NCBI GenBank assembly: GCA_011390885.1
Contig: JAABRO010000020.1
Location: 1-49,680 of the forward strand
Reading direction: 5' to 3'
Source of the DNA: Gemmatimonas sp.
GTDB taxonomy: Bacteria; Gemmatimonadota; Gemmatimonadetes; Gemmatimonadales; Gemmatimonadaceae
Length of the DNA: 49,680 bases
A model generated the notes under the pieces. That model ran no database searches, was not told the origin of the DNA, and was given only the letters and a program-made list of their open reading frames with translations. Position numbers and translations under genes: made by a program. Each line of letters begins with the position of its first letter. Position 1 is the first letter of the stretch. Below, one piece after another: positions 8,340 to 20,221 of the stretch.

Positions 8340-9371
8340 ATGCGACATGTCTATCCATTCAGTGCCATCGTGGGGCAGGACGAGATGAAGCTCGCCCTGC
8401 TGCTCACCGCCGTGGACCCGTCGATCGGCGGCGTCATGGTGTTCGGGGACCGCGGGACCGGCAAGAGCACGGCCGTGCGCGGACTGGCCGGCCTGCTGCC
8501 GCCGATGACCGTCGTGGAGGGGTGCCGCTACGGCTGCGCGCCGCCGGCCGAGGGGGCGATGTGCGGCTACTGCCAGCGCGGCCACCCGGGGCACGAGAAG
8601 ATCCACAAGGGGAAGGCGCCCGTGCCCGTGGTGGACCTGCCGCTTGGCGCCACGGAAGACCGTGTGGTGGGCGCGCTCGACCTGGAGAAGGCGCTCACCA
8701 CGGGCGAGAAGGCGTTCGAGCCCGGGCTGCTGGCGCGCGCGAACCGCGGCTTCTTGTATGTGGACGAGGTGAACCTGCTCGAGGACCATCTCGTGGACCT
8801 GCTGCTCGACGCGGCCGCGACGGGGGAGAACGTGGTGGAGCGCGAAGGTGTGAGCATTCGCCATCCGGCGCGGTTCGTGCTCGTGGGCAGCGGCAATCCG
8901 GAGGAGGGCGAACTGCGGCCGCAGCTGCTCGACCGCTTCGGCCTCGCGGTGGACGTGAAGACGCCCACCGACCTCGCCATGCGCATCGAGGTGATCCGCC
9001 GTCGCGATGCGTTCGATCGCGATCCGGCCGGCTTCGTGCACCATTGGGAGAAGGCCGAGAAGGCGGTGCGTCGGCGCATCGTGAAGGGACGCGAGCACCT
9101 GGCCGTGGCCACGGTGCCCGACGCGGTGCTCGAGCGCGCGACGGCGCTGTGCGCCAAGCTCGGCACCGACGGCCTGCGCGGTGAGCTGACGCTGCTGCGC
9201 ACGGTGCGCGCGTACGCGGCGCTCGAGGGGCACGACGAGGCCACGCTCGACGACCTGCGTCGCATCGCGCCGCTGTGCCTGCGCCACCGCCTGCGCCGCA
9301 ACGTGCTCGATGAAGCGAGCAGCACGACGCGCGTGGAGCGGGCGCTCGACGAACTGTACGCAGCTGCGTGA
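8340..9371 (+). CDS. bchI: Magnesium chelatase ATPase subunit I
   Basis: 343 residues. AAA+ motor subunit that, with BchD and BchH, inserts Mg2+ into protoporphyrin IX, the first committed step of bacteriochlorophyll synthesis. Walker A is at residues 36-44 (GDRGTGKST), Walker B in [11 protein letters not shown], and the arginine/sensor region in [20 protein letters not shown]. Four cysteines at 62, 66, 75 and 78 sit in the insertion typical of purple-type BchI. Start ATG 8340 matches the family ([17 protein letters not shown]). No ribosome-binding site precedes it and the best -10 ends only 7 bp upstream, so the transcript may be leaderless. The stop overlaps the bchD GTG start by four bases. 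Confidence 0.96.
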   Translation: MRHVYPFSAIVGQDEMKLALLLTAVDPSIGGVMVFGDRGTGKSTAVRGLAGLLPPMTVVEGCRYGCAPPAEGAMCGYCQRGHPGHEKIHKGKAPVPVVDLPLGATEDRVVGALDLEKALTTGEKAFEPGLLARANRGFLYVDEVNLLEDHLVDLLLDAAATGENVVEREGVSIRHPARFVLVGSGNPEEGELRPQLLDRFGLAVDVKTPTDLAMRIEVIRRRDAFDRDPAGFVHHWEKAEKAVRRRIVKGREHLAVATVPDAVLERATALCAKLGTDGLRGELTLLRTVRAYAALEGHDEATLDDLRRIAPLCLRHRLRRNVLDEASSTTRVERALDELYAAA

Positions 9372-11233
9372 CGGCCGTGACCGCCGCGCCGATGATCGCC
9401 TCGGTTGACGCGCCTCTGCCCGCGTGGAATGACGCGGCGCTGATCGCGGCGTTGCTGGCGATCGATCCCACGGGGCTGGGCGGCGTGGTGCTCGACCACC
9501 CGTCGCACGAGGCGGCGCGCGAGTGGCTCGAGCTGGTGCGCGCGTGCCTGCCCGCTGGTGCGCCCATGCGCCGCGTGCCGGCGAGCGTGACGGAAGATCG
9601 CCTGTTCGGCGGGGTGGACCTCGCGGCCACGCTCACCACGGGCCGGCTCGTGGTGGAGCCTGGCGTGCTCGCCGCGGCCGATGGCGGCGTGGTGGTGCTG
9701 CCGATGGCCGAGCGCGCGAATGCGAGCGTGCTCGCGGGGCTCGTGGAGGTGCTCGATGCGCACGCGGTACGCGTGGAGCGCGAGGGGATCGCGGCGCGGC
9801 ACGAGGCGCGCGTGGCGCTCGTGTGCTACGACGAAAGTGCCGACGATGAATCGCTGCCGGCAGCGCTCACCGATCGTCTCGCGTTCCGACTGATCGGCCT
9901 GCACGTGTACGCGGTGAGTGCGCGCACCCGCGCATCGCTGACGCAGGCAGTGGGCGCGGCGCGTGCACGGCATGCGCAGGTGGCCGACGGCGGGGACTGG
10001 CTGGGCGCGGTGTGCGAGCTGGCGAGTGCGTACGGCATCAGCTCGCTGCGGGCACCGCTGCTGGCGTGGCGCGCGGCGCGGGCCCACGCGGCGCTGCACG
10101 GACGCGATGTGGTGACCGAAGACGATGCCACGGTGGCCTCGCGCCTCGTGCTGCTGCCGCGCGCGGTCACGATGCCGGCACCGCCTCCGCCGCCAGAGGG
10201 CGAGGAGCAGGAGCCCGCGCCGGACCAGCCGCCCCCCGACGAACCGCCGCCGCCTCCGCCGGAGGCGCAGCAGGAGCCGCAGGAGCAGCCGGACACGCCC
10301 CCGGAGCCGCCCGAGACGCCGCCCGACCAGGACGAAGAGTCGGACGATGCGCGTCCGCCGTCGGACATCCTGCGGGATGCGGTCGCCGCGTCGCTGCCGC
10401 CGGGCATGCTCGAGCAGCTGCTCGCGCGCAGCGCCGCGATGCGCGGGGTACAGGGGCGCGTGGGTGAGGAAACGATGAGCCTGCTGCGCGGGCGTCCGCG
10501 CGGGTCGCGGCAGGGTGAACCGCGTGGCGGTGCCCGGCTGCACCTGCTCGAGACGCTGCGTACGGCGGCGCCGTGGCAGCGCGTGCGCGGGCGTGTGGAT
10601 CGCTCGCAGCGTGTGGCGCTGCGCAAGGACGACTTCCGGGTGCGGCGCTTCATCGAGCGCACGGGCACGACGGTGATCTTCGTGGTGGACGCGAGCGGCT
10701 CGTCGGCGCTGGCGCGGTTGAGCGAGGCGAAGGGGGCGATCGAGCTGCTGCTCGCGGAGAGCTACGCGCGTCGCGACCGGGTGAGCCTGATCGCGTTCCG
10801 TGGCACCACGGCGGAGACGCTGCTCCCGGCCACGCGCGCGCTGGCGCGCGCGAAGAAGGTGCTGGCGGCGCTGCCTGGTGGCGGCGGCACGCCGATGGCG
10901 ACGGCGATCGACGCAGCGGTGCTGGCGGGACTCGCGGCGCAGCGTGCGGGATCGTCGCCGCTGGTGGTGTTTCTCACCGATGGGCGCGCGAACATCGCGC
11001 GCGATGGCACGCCGGGCCGTGGCAAGGCGGGGGAGGATGCGCTGGCGAGCGCGCGCGCGTTCGCGCAGTCGCGGGTGTCGGCGCTGTTCGTGGACACGTC
11101 GCTTCGCCCCGATGCGACCACGCGCGCGCTGGCCGCGGCCATGGGCGCGCGGTATGTGCCGCTGCCGAGTGCAAACAGCGACGCGTTGCGCGGGCTGGTG
11201 CGCACCGTGCAGCAGCAGGCGGCGGGCACATGA
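9368..11233 (+). CDS. bchD: Magnesium chelatase subunit D
   Basis: 621 residues from GTG 9368, overlapping bchI (GTGA). BchD links the BchI ring to BchH. The N-terminal about 270 residues are a degenerate AAA module without an intact Walker A. Next comes a proline/glutamate-rich linker around residues 272-325 made of [11 protein letters not shown]-like runs. The C-terminal integrin-I/VWA domain has a MIDAS motif DASGS at 441-445, followed by GGGGTPM and FLTDGRANI. Length and order fit BchD. The stop overlaps the puhE start by four bases, so bchI-bchD-puhE form one coupled operon. Confidence 0.95.
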   Translation: MTAVTAAPMIASVDAPLPAWNDAALIAALLAIDPTGLGGVVLDHPSHEAAREWLELVRACLPAGAPMRRVPASVTEDRLFGGVDLAATLTTGRLVVEPGVLAAADGGVVVLPMAERANASVLAGLVEVLDAHAVRVEREGIAARHEARVALVCYDESADDESLPAALTDRLAFRLIGLHVYAVSARTRASLTQAVGAARARHAQVADGGDWLGAVCELASAYGISSLRAPLLAWRAARAHAALHGRDVVTEDDATVASRLVLLPRAVTMPAPPPPPEGEEQEPAPDQPPPDEPPPPPPEAQQEPQEQPDTPPEPPETPPDQDEESDDARPPSDILRDAVAASLPPGMLEQLLARSAAMRGVQGRVGEETMSLLRGRPRGSRQGEPRGGARLHLLETLRTAAPWQRVRGRVDRSQRVALRKDDFRVRRFIERTGTTVIFVVDASGSSALARLSEAKGAIELLLAESYARRDRVSLIAFRGTTAETLLPATRALARAKKVLAALPGGGGTPMATAIDAAVLAGLAAQRAGSSPLVVFLTDGRANIARDGTPGRGKAGEDALASARAFAQSRVSALFVDTSLRPDATTRALAAAMGARYVPLPSANSDALRGLVRTVQQQAAGT

Positions 11234-12123
11234 GTGACGGCGTGAGCGTGGCGCGTGATGCGCTCGATGCGGTGGCCGCGCCGGCGGCCCGGCCGTCGCT
11301 GCTCGACCGGCTGCTGCTGCGCGCGTCGTCGCAGCAGGTGATCGCCGTGCGCGAGACGCCGCTGCGCGTGCTGCTGCGGTCGGTCACGTTCGTGGTGCTG
11401 TACTGGTGGCTGGCCACGGGCGCGATCTTCGCGCTCGAGCGCAGTGCGGCCACGCGCGGCGCGGGGCTGGTGCTGGCGATCGCGCTGGGCGCCGTGGGCG
11501 TGCTGCTCATGGTGCGCGCACGCGACGATGCGTCGCCGCTCGGCGCGCGCCGTTCGTTCCTCGGCGGGGCGTTCGTGTGGAGCCTCGTGCAGGTGAGCTT
11601 CTACGGCGGCTGGCTGGTGGGGCCGCAAGGGCTGGCGGTGCATGTGCCGGTGCAGCCGCCGTCGCTGCCGTTCGCCACGCAGGCGGTGATCAGCATGCTC
11701 TGGTACCAGCTCGCGATGCTGTTCGCGTTGTGGCTCGCGTTCAGCATCACCTGGGACCGCGTGAACCGCACGGGCTGGTGGGCGCTCGCGGTGTTCTACA
11801 CCACGCACCAGCTGGCGTGCATCAGCATCTTCCTGGGCGTGGAGAATCCGGGGCGCGGGTTCTTTCCCACGGACCTGGTGTTCCTCGAGTCGTACTTCGG
11901 CCCGGCGCGCAACTCGCTGTTCCTGATCTTCTCGATCGCGGCGCTGCTGCTGCTCACGCTGACGCTCACGATCAAGGCGTTGCGCGCCACGATGCCGATG
12001 CGCCGTCAGGCGCTGACGCTGCTCACCGTGCTCGGCACGCTCGGCGTGCTGGAACTGCTGGTGCTGGGGCTCGCGGTGCAGCTCAACCTGTGGGACACGT
12101 TCCTGGAGTTCCGCGGGTACTGA
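11230..12123 (+). CDS. puhE: Photosynthetic complex assembly protein PuhE (DUF3623)
   Basis: 297 residues, integral membrane protein with about six to seven hydrophobic helices. Segments such as [38 protein letters not shown] and the C-terminal [11 protein letters not shown] identify the PuhE/DUF3623 family, found only in purple-type phototrophs and implicated in assembly of light-harvesting/reaction-centre complexes. In many purple bacteria puhE sits in the puhABC-acsF neighbourhood; here it is the third gene of the Mg-chelatase operon, with an ATGA overlap to bchD. The first 55 residues are a family-atypical soluble extension that includes an arginine-rich part before the first helix. Confidence 0.85.
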   Translation: MSDGVSVARDALDAVAAPAARPSLLDRLLLRASSQQVIAVRETPLRVLLRSVTFVVLYWWLATGAIFALERSAATRGAGLVLAIALGAVGVLLMVRARDDASPLGARRSFLGGAFVWSLVQVSFYGGWLVGPQGLAVHVPVQPPSLPFATQAVISMLWYQLAMLFALWLAFSITWDRVNRTGWWALAVFYTTHQLACISIFLGVENPGRGFFPTDLVFLESYFGPARNSLFLIFSIAALLLLTLTLTIKALRATMPMRRQALTLLTVLGTLGVLELLVLGLAVQLNLWDTFLEFRGY

Positions 12124-12187
12124 GGGGGCGGGGCGTTCTTCTCGTGCCTGGGCACCGTGGAAGCGCCGCTGGTCTGCGCGTGCGGTT

Positions 12188-12313
12188 TTCGCGTCCTCGC
12201 GTTCCATCGCGCCTTCGCGTCCTGCCGTTCTCTCTGCTTCCGATGTGCTGCCGGCCCGCCGTGCGACCGTAGGTGCGACGGCCGCCAGAACTGCAGGACG
12301 CGAAGGCGCGATG
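12188..12313. repeat. Non-coding inverted/tandem repeat after puhE
   Basis: Gap of about 256 bp between puhE (stop 12123) and the converging permease gene (stop 12380), with no gene seen. It contains a perfect 21-bp inverted repeat: 12205-12225 (CATCGCGCCTTCGCGTCCTGC) and 12293-12313, separated by 67 bp; allowing one mismatch the arms extend further. TTCGCGTCCT is also repeated directly at 12188 and 12214. It could fold as a long stem separating the convergent units. Confidence 0.7.
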
Positions 12314-12379
12314 TGGCGCGATGGCGCGAACACAGCATGTGGCGATCAGTTCGTCGCTCGGTGCCGACGAAATCCCCGC

Positions 12380-13687
12380 CTATTCGTGCCGCAGTGCTTC
12401 GATCGGGTCGAGACGGGCGGCGCGGCGCGCGGGGACCATGCCGAAGACGATGCCGATGCCGACCGAGACGGCCACGGCGATCGCCGTGAGGCCGAGCGGG
12501 ACGCCGGTCTCCACGTCGAGCAGCATCGTGACCACGCGGCCGGTCACGATGCCGAGCAGGATGCCGATGACGCCGCCGATGCCGGTGAGGGTGGCTGCCT
12601 CCACGAGGAACTGCGAGAGGATGTCGCGCTTCGTGGCGCCCACCGCCTTGCGCAGGCCGATCTCGCGCGTGCGGCTCGTGACCGACACCATCATGATCGC
12701 CATCACGCCGATGCCCCCCACGAGCAGCGCGACGGCGGAGAGCACGATCATCACGAGGAAGAACACGCCGGTGAGGCTGTTGAACGTGTCGAGGATCTGG
12801 TCCTGCGTCACGATGTCGAACGAGTTCCTGTCGGCCGGGCGCAGGCCGCGTGAGGCGCGCAACTCGATCGTGACGGCCTCCTGTGCGGTGGCGACCGACA
12901 CGCCCTCGCGCGGCTTCACCGGAATCCACAGCGCCGCGGTGCGGTCGATCGTGAACGAGCGGTCGAGGAAACGGAACGGGACCACGCCGCCGGTTTCCTG
13001 TCCGGGGGGCGCAAAGATGTTGCCCGGTTCCTGCCACACGCCGATGACCTGCGCGGGGCGACCGCCAATGCGGATCCACTGTTCGAGCGGGTTCACCTCG
13101 CCGAACACGCGGCGGGCCACGTTCTCCTGAAGGATCGCCACCGCGGCGCCCGAAGCGATCTCCGACCGCAGGAACCATCGGCCGCTGAGCAGCTCGCCGC
13201 CCTGGATGATGGGAAACCCCTCGTCGGCGCCGAACATCGCCACGGCCTGCGTGCGCACGCCGTCGTACTCGACGCGCGCGAGCGTCTGGGACCAGAGGCC
13301 GGCGTAGCCGACCTCCGGCAGCCGGCGAAGGCGCACCGCCTCGTCCTCGCTGAGATCCGGCCGGATGCGCACGTAGGCCGGCGGGTTCTGCGGATTGATC
13401 GGCGTCTGCGAGAACACCTTGAACACGTAGAACGTGCTCGGTCCTGCCACCTCGATCGTGCTCACGATCTGGTCGCGAATGCCCTGCACGATCGAGGCCA
13501 TCGTCATGACCGTGGCGACGCCGATCACGACTCCTAGAATGGTGAGCGCCGAGCGCAGGCGTGCCGACGCAATCGCCCGGAGCGCGATCCCGACGTTGTG
13601 GCGGAACGCACGCGGGTGCCACATGCTCACGACGGCGGCCGCGAGCGCCCGCGCGTCGTCGGAACCGGAGCCGGACGGGCGTGCCAC
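12380..13687 (-). CDS. FtsX/MacB-type ABC permease (type B, third pair)
   Basis: 435 residues from GTG 13687; ATG 13624 (MWHPRAF) is an alternative start. One transmembrane helix near the N-terminus (LRSALTILGVVIGVATVM), a periplasmic MacB-type domain, then three C-terminal helices with the FtsX core SVTSRTREIGLRKAVGATKR and the type-B ending FGMVPARRAARLDPIEALRHE. It carries no ATPase domain. It follows directly on the type-A permease stop (TGA then GTG) and probably forms a heterodimer with it. Unlike the other two type-B copies, it lacks the CDGT-x-DTC loop. Likely served by the single ATPase gene at 20222. Substrate unknown. Confidence 0.88.
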   Translation of the reverse strand: MARPSGSGSDDARALAAAVVSMWHPRAFRHNVGIALRAIASARLRSALTILGVVIGVATVMTMASIVQGIRDQIVSTIEVAGPSTFYVFKVFSQTPINPQNPPAYVRIRPDLSEDEAVRLRRLPEVGYAGLWSQTLARVEYDGVRTQAVAMFGADEGFPIIQGGELLSGRWFLRSEIASGAAVAILQENVARRVFGEVNPLEQWIRIGGRPAQVIGVWQEPGNIFAPPGQETGGVVPFRFLDRSFTIDRTAALWIPVKPREGVSVATAQEAVTIELRASRGLRPADRNSFDIVTQDQILDTFNSLTGVFFLVMIVLSAVALLVGGIGVMAIMMVSVTSRTREIGLRKAVGATKRDILSQFLVEAATLTGIGGVIGILLGIVTGRVVTMLLDVETGVPLGLTAIAVAVSVGIGIVFGMVPARRAARLDPIEALRHE

Positions 13688-14932
13688 TCAGTCCGGCCGC
13701 ATGGCGGCGATCGGGTCGAGCCGCGCCGCGCGGGCCGCCGGGTACACGCCGAAGATGACGCCGACGCCGGCACCCAGGCCCAGCGCGAGTGCAACGCTCC
13801 ACGAGGTCACGCGCGCCGGCAGGGGCGAGAAGGCGGCGATGAGCTCCGCCAGCAGCCACCCGCCGAGCACGCCGAGCACGCCGCCGGCCAGCGCGAGCAT
13901 CACCGACTCGGCGAGGAACTGCCGGCGCACGTCGGACGCCGTGGCGCCGAGCGCCTTGCGGATGCCGATCTCGTGCGTGCGCTCGCTCACCGACATGAGC
14001 ATGATGTTCATGATCACGATGCCGCCCACAACGATGCCGATGCCCACGACGGCCGGGATCACCGCGAAGAGCACCTGCGTGAGCTGGCGCCAGAACGCGA
14101 CGAGCGCATCGGAGGTGGAGAGCGAGAAGTTGTTCTCCTCAGCCGGCCGCAGCCCGCGCGCGAGCCGCATGGCCTCCTCGGCGCGCAGCATGGCGGGCTC
14201 GACCTCCGCGGCGTCGGCGAGCTTGACGGAGATCGTGGTGGTGTTCCGTCGGCCCCAGATACTCTCGAACGCGGTGATGGGGATGAGCACGAAGCCGTCG
14301 AACGACTGGCCGAGCACGCGTCCCTTGCGCGCCGTCACGCCGATCACCTCGAAGCGCCGGCCCTGCAGGCGGACCTCCTGGCCGATCGGGTCGACCGTCT
14401 CGAACAGGTTCTCGGCGACCTGCGCGCCGATCACGATGACCGGCCGGCGCTCGCGCACGTCGAGCTCCGACATCGGGCGTCCCTTCTCGAAGCGGTAGTC
14501 CTGCACTACCTGATATTCCGGCGTCACCCCGAACACGAGGGCGTCGCCCACGGCGCGGTTGCGCCAGATCACGTCGGACGTGGGCGTGGGCCAGCCGCTC
14601 TGCAGCGAGATGGCCTGCGCGTCGGGGAGGGCCGCGCGCACGGCGACCACGTCCGCCTCGCCGATGCGAGGCCAGCGCTGCGTGCGACGCACCGCCTCGT
14701 CGTCGAAGAGGCCAATGGAGACGGGCGACCGCCTGACCTGAAATGCGTTCATGCCGATCATGGCATCGGCGATGTTCTCCTTCACGTACGCGTTCATGCC
14801 CGAGATGATCGCGACCACGGCCACGAGAAAGCCGACGGACACGATGATGCCGAGCAGCGTGAAGAACGAGCGCAGCAGGTTGGCGCGCAGCTGGCCGAAC
14901 GCGGAGCGCAGGACATCCTCGGGGCGCATCAT
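13688..14932 (-). CDS. FtsX/MacB-type ABC permease (type A, third pair)
   Basis: 414 residues. N-terminal helix in the context LRSFFTLLGIIVSVGFLVAV, a MacB-type periplasmic domain (VIGVTARKGRVLGQSFDGF), and three C-terminal helices around SVSERTHEIGIRKALGATAS, ending FGVYPAARAARLDPIAAMRPD. Type A is defined by the motif FLIAVVSI(V)xG after the first helix, here FLVAVVAIISG. This is the most diverged A copy. It is separated from the upstream permease pair by 234 bp with a hairpin, so it may have its own promoter, but it is adjacent to and same-strand with the rest of the export operon. Confidence 0.88.
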   Translation of the reverse strand: MMRPEDVLRSAFGQLRANLLRSFFTLLGIIVSVGFLVAVVAIISGMNAYVKENIADAMIGMNAFQVRRSPVSIGLFDDEAVRRTQRWPRIGEADVVAVRAALPDAQAISLQSGWPTPTSDVIWRNRAVGDALVFGVTPEYQVVQDYRFEKGRPMSELDVRERRPVIVIGAQVAENLFETVDPIGQEVRLQGRRFEVIGVTARKGRVLGQSFDGFVLIPITAFESIWGRRNTTTISVKLADAAEVEPAMLRAEEAMRLARGLRPAEENNFSLSTSDALVAFWRQLTQVLFAVIPAVVGIGIVVGGIVIMNIMLMSVSERTHEIGIRKALGATASDVRRQFLAESVMLALAGGVLGVLGGWLLAELIAAFSPLPARVTSWSVALALGLGAGVGVIFGVYPAARAARLDPIAAMRPD

Positions 14933-15051
14933 CCCGGCAATTTAGCCAGCACCGTTCCGGGCAGCATCGGGACAGCGCCGCCCCGGGGGCGGGAAGCGTG
15001 GGCTGGCCTTGACGCAACTGCAACAGAGCGCGGAAAGAACTGAAGATGAAC

Positions 15052-15105
15052 CGAAGAAATGAAGAAGAGCCCTTCTTGGTTCTTCTTCACTTCTTCATTT
15101 CTTCG
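15052..15105 (-). terminator. Hairpin between permease pairs
   Basis: 16-bp inverted repeat: 15052-15067 (core GAAGAAATGAAGAAG) and 15090-15105, with a 22-nt loop. On the minus strand the right arm is followed by a pyrimidine-rich stretch, so it can act as a terminator or attenuator after the second permease pair. The rest of the 234-bp gap 14933-15166 shows no gene. Confidence 0.55.
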
Positions 15106-15113
15106 TCTTGCTC

Positions 15114-15137
15114 GGTTGCGGTTGCGGTTGCGGTTGC
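15114..15137. repeat. GGTTGC hexanucleotide repeat, four copies
   Basis: Four exact tandem GGTTGC units between the permease stop at 15167 and the hairpin at 15052-15105. A short simple repeat that may vary in copy number between strains; no function is visible. Confidence 0.8.
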
Positions 15138-15166
15138 TCCCCGACCGGCCCAAACGCCCGTCTCCC

Positions 15167-16432
<1,266 letters not shown>

Positions 16433-16438
16433 GATCGC

Positions 16439-17677
<1,239 letters not shown>

Positions 17678-17685
17678 GCGGTTCG

Positions 17686-18921
17686 TTATTCGTGGCGGAG
17701 CGCGACCACCGGATCGAGCCGGGAGGCGCGCAGGGCAGGCAACATGCCAAAAAGCACGCCAGTAATGACGCTGGCCGCAAGGGCTGCCACGACGGCGAGC
17801 GGCGGAACCGAGGCCGCAATGGGGGTGGCCGACCGGATCGCCACCGCACCGAGCCAGCCGCCCACGAGCCCGATCACCACACCGATGCCGGTGAGCGTGA
17901 TCGCCTCCACGAGGAACTGCCACAGGATCGTGACCCGCGTGGCCCCGAGCGCCTTGCGCACCCCGATTTCGCGGGTGCGCTCGGTGACCGAGATCATCAT
18001 GATGGCCACCACACCCACGCCGCCCACGAGCAGTCCCACCGCGGAGAGCGCGATCATGACCAGGAAGAAGACGCCGAAGATGCTGTTGTAGGTCTCGAAC
18101 AGCTTGTCCTGCGTGATGATCGCGAATGACGACTCCTCGGTGGGGCGCTGGCCACGGATGCCCCGCAGGGTGGCCGTGACCTGGTCCACCATGACGTCAC
18201 GCTCCACCGACGGCCGCGGCTTGACCGCCAGCCCGATGTTGTTCATGCGCGCGCCCAGGTGCCGCACGGCCGACTGCACCGGGATCACGGCCTTGGGGCG
18301 ATCACCACCACTCAGGAACGAGGCGTTGTCCTTGTACACGCCGATGACCGTGAAGGGCCTGCCGTTGAGCTGGATCTCCCGGTCGATCGGATCGATGCCA
18401 GCGAACAGGCGCTCGGCCATGATGGTGTTGATCACGGCCACTCGCGCGCCGCTCTCCGCTTCAGCGCCCGTGAAGGCGCGGCCCGGCCAGACGTCCGGCG
18501 CGCTCAGCTCCGGCCACTCGGCCGAGTAGGCCTCGATGGAGGAGGACTGCAGGCGCGTGCTGCGATAGCTCACGTCGGCGCTCCAGTCCAGGCGCATGCC
18601 CACCGCCAGCGCCTCGGGGAGCGCCTGCAACGCCTTCACCTCGCTTGGCCGGATCGGCGGGTTGGACAGCCACTTGCACGTGTCGCCCGTCCCGTCGCAG
18701 TTCTCGAACGAGATGGGGTAGCGCGAAACGAAGAACGTGGTCGGGCCGGCCGACTCGAACTCCTTGGCCACGCTGAGGTTGATGCCGTGCACGGCAGACG
18801 CGATCATGACGACGACGAACACGCCGATGGCCACGCCCATGATCGTGAGGGCGGCGCGGACGCGATTGCCGCGCAGCGAGCCGAGGGCGATGAGCACGCC
18901 CTCCTTGATCGTGGAGAACAC
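17686..18921 (-). CDS. FtsX/MacB-type ABC permease (type B, first pair)
   Basis: 411 residues, GTG start, 4 bp after the type-A stop. First helix in VRAALTIMGVAIGVFVVVMI; periplasmic domain with the cysteine loop CDGTGDTC; FtsX core SVTERTREIGVRKALGATRV; ending FGMLPALRASRLDPVVALRHE. Strong similarity to the type-B copy at 15167, including the cysteine loop and the following NPPIR, points to duplication of an A/B gene pair. No ATPase domain. Confidence 0.9.
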   Translation of the reverse strand: MFSTIKEGVLIALGSLRGNRVRAALTIMGVAIGVFVVVMIASAVHGINLSVAKEFESAGPTTFFVSRYPISFENCDGTGDTCKWLSNPPIRPSEVKALQALPEALAVGMRLDWSADVSYRSTRLQSSSIEAYSAEWPELSAPDVWPGRAFTGAEAESGARVAVINTIMAERLFAGIDPIDREIQLNGRPFTVIGVYKDNASFLSGGDRPKAVIPVQSAVRHLGARMNNIGLAVKPRPSVERDVMVDQVTATLRGIRGQRPTEESSFAIITQDKLFETYNSIFGVFFLVMIALSAVGLLVGGVGVVAIMMISVTERTREIGVRKALGATRVTILWQFLVEAITLTGIGVVIGLVGGWLGAVAIRSATPIAASVPPLAVVAALAASVITGVLFGMLPALRASRLDPVVALRHE

Positions 18922-18925
18922 GGGC

Positions 18926-20173
18926 CTACTCCTGCCGCAGGGCGGTGATGGGGTCGAGGCGCGAGGCGCGGCTCGCCGGATAGACGCCGGAGATGATGCC
19001 CACGCCGGCCCCCACGAGCACGCCGAGCGCGACCGACCAGGGCGCGACCACGGTGGGCAGCGGCGTGACCTGCCGCATCACGAAGGCGAGGAAGACGCCG
19101 AGCGCCACGCCGGCCATGGCGCCAACGGCGCCGAGCGTGGACGACTCCACGAGGAACTGCGCCAGCACGTCGCGGCGGCGCGCGCCCAAGGCCTTGCGCA
19201 GTCCGATCTCCGAGGTGCGTTCGGCGACGGCCACGAGCATGATGTTCATGATCACGATGGCGCCCACCACCAGCCCGAAGGCCGGGAGGGCGACGCCGGC
19301 GAGCACCAGATAGCCCTGCAGCTTGTCCCAGAACGCGAGCGCACTGTCGGACGTTTGCAAGGAGAAGTCGTCCTTCTGCGCCGGGCGCAGCTGGTGCTGC
19401 ATGCGCATGACCTGGCGCGTGGCCTCCATCGCCTCGGTCATCTCCGCCTCGGAGGGCGACTGGATGATCACGGCGTCGATCATGTTCGCTTCGGCATTGA
19501 AGAGCCGCCGGGCGGGTGCCTGCAGGGGCACGTAGGCCACGTTGTCGAACGACATGCCGAAGGCGCTGCCCTGCGATTCGGCGATGCCGACCACGGTGTA
19601 GGGGAGGCCGGCGATACGCACCTCGCGCCCGATCGGGTTGAGCGAGGGGAAGAGCCGCTCGACGACGTCGGGGCCGATCACGGCCACCGGCGTGCCCATG
19701 GCGTACTCCTGCGGCGTGAAGAGGCGGCCGTCGCTCACCTCGAGCGCCTTGATGTCGAAGTACGCGCCTTCCACGCCCGTCACGCGCACCGAGCGCGGTC
19801 CGCCGCCGAACGACGACGTCATGTTGATGGGCGCATCGGCGACCACCGCGTAGCGCGTGCCGGCGGGCAGCGCCTCGATGACGGCGGGCACCTCGTAGTC
19901 GCGCAGGCGCTTGCGGCGCTGGTATTCCTGCCAGGTGGCCGCGTCCACGTCGCCCATGTTGATGTTGGGGCGATGGCGCAGCTCGAAGCTGTTGATGGCG
20001 ATGAGCTTGCCGACGAGGTCGTCCTTCAGGTAGCGCCCCATGCCGTTCACGATGGACACGACGGCGATGAGAAACATGACCCCGATGCATACGCCCATGA
20101 GCGTGAAAGCGCTCTTGAGTTTCTGCGTGCGGATCGTGCCGAGGGCGAGTCGGATGGCTTCGAAAGTGTTCAC
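18926..20173 (-). CDS. FtsX/MacB-type ABC permease (type A, first pair)
   Basis: 415 residues, GTG start. First helix in KLKSAFTLMGVCIGVMFLIAV, MacB-type periplasmic domain with YFDIKAL and TVVGIAESQGSAFG, three C-terminal helices around VAERTSEIGLRKALGARRRD, and the ending SGVYPASRASRLDPITALRQE. It is the first permease after the ATPase gene (48 bp gap), so this pair is probably the original one. Together with 17686 it would make the membrane part of a MacB-like mechanotransmission exporter. Confidence 0.9.
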   Translation of the reverse strand: MNTFEAIRLALGTIRTQKLKSAFTLMGVCIGVMFLIAVVSIVNGMGRYLKDDLVGKLIAINSFELRHRPNINMGDVDAATWQEYQRRKRLRDYEVPAVIEALPAGTRYAVVADAPINMTSSFGGGPRSVRVTGVEGAYFDIKALEVSDGRLFTPQEYAMGTPVAVIGPDVVERLFPSLNPIGREVRIAGLPYTVVGIAESQGSAFGMSFDNVAYVPLQAPARRLFNAEANMIDAVIIQSPSEAEMTEAMEATRQVMRMQHQLRPAQKDDFSLQTSDSALAFWDKLQGYLVLAGVALPAFGLVVGAIVIMNIMLVAVAERTSEIGLRKALGARRRDVLAQFLVESSTLGAVGAMAGVALGVFLAFVMRQVTPLPTVVAPWSVALGVLVGAGVGIISGVYPASRASRLDPITALRQE

Positions 20174-20221
20174 AGCGAGCGGGGGCAGGGGACGGGCCGT
20201 GCGGCCCGCCCGAGTGAACGA

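Noticed and set aside
9368-12123. Extra genes antisense to bchD/puhE (for example a 523-residue leftward frame at 10762-12333)
   Set aside because: Arg/Gln/His-rich shadow; it spans two certain genes and the repeat, with no start signal.
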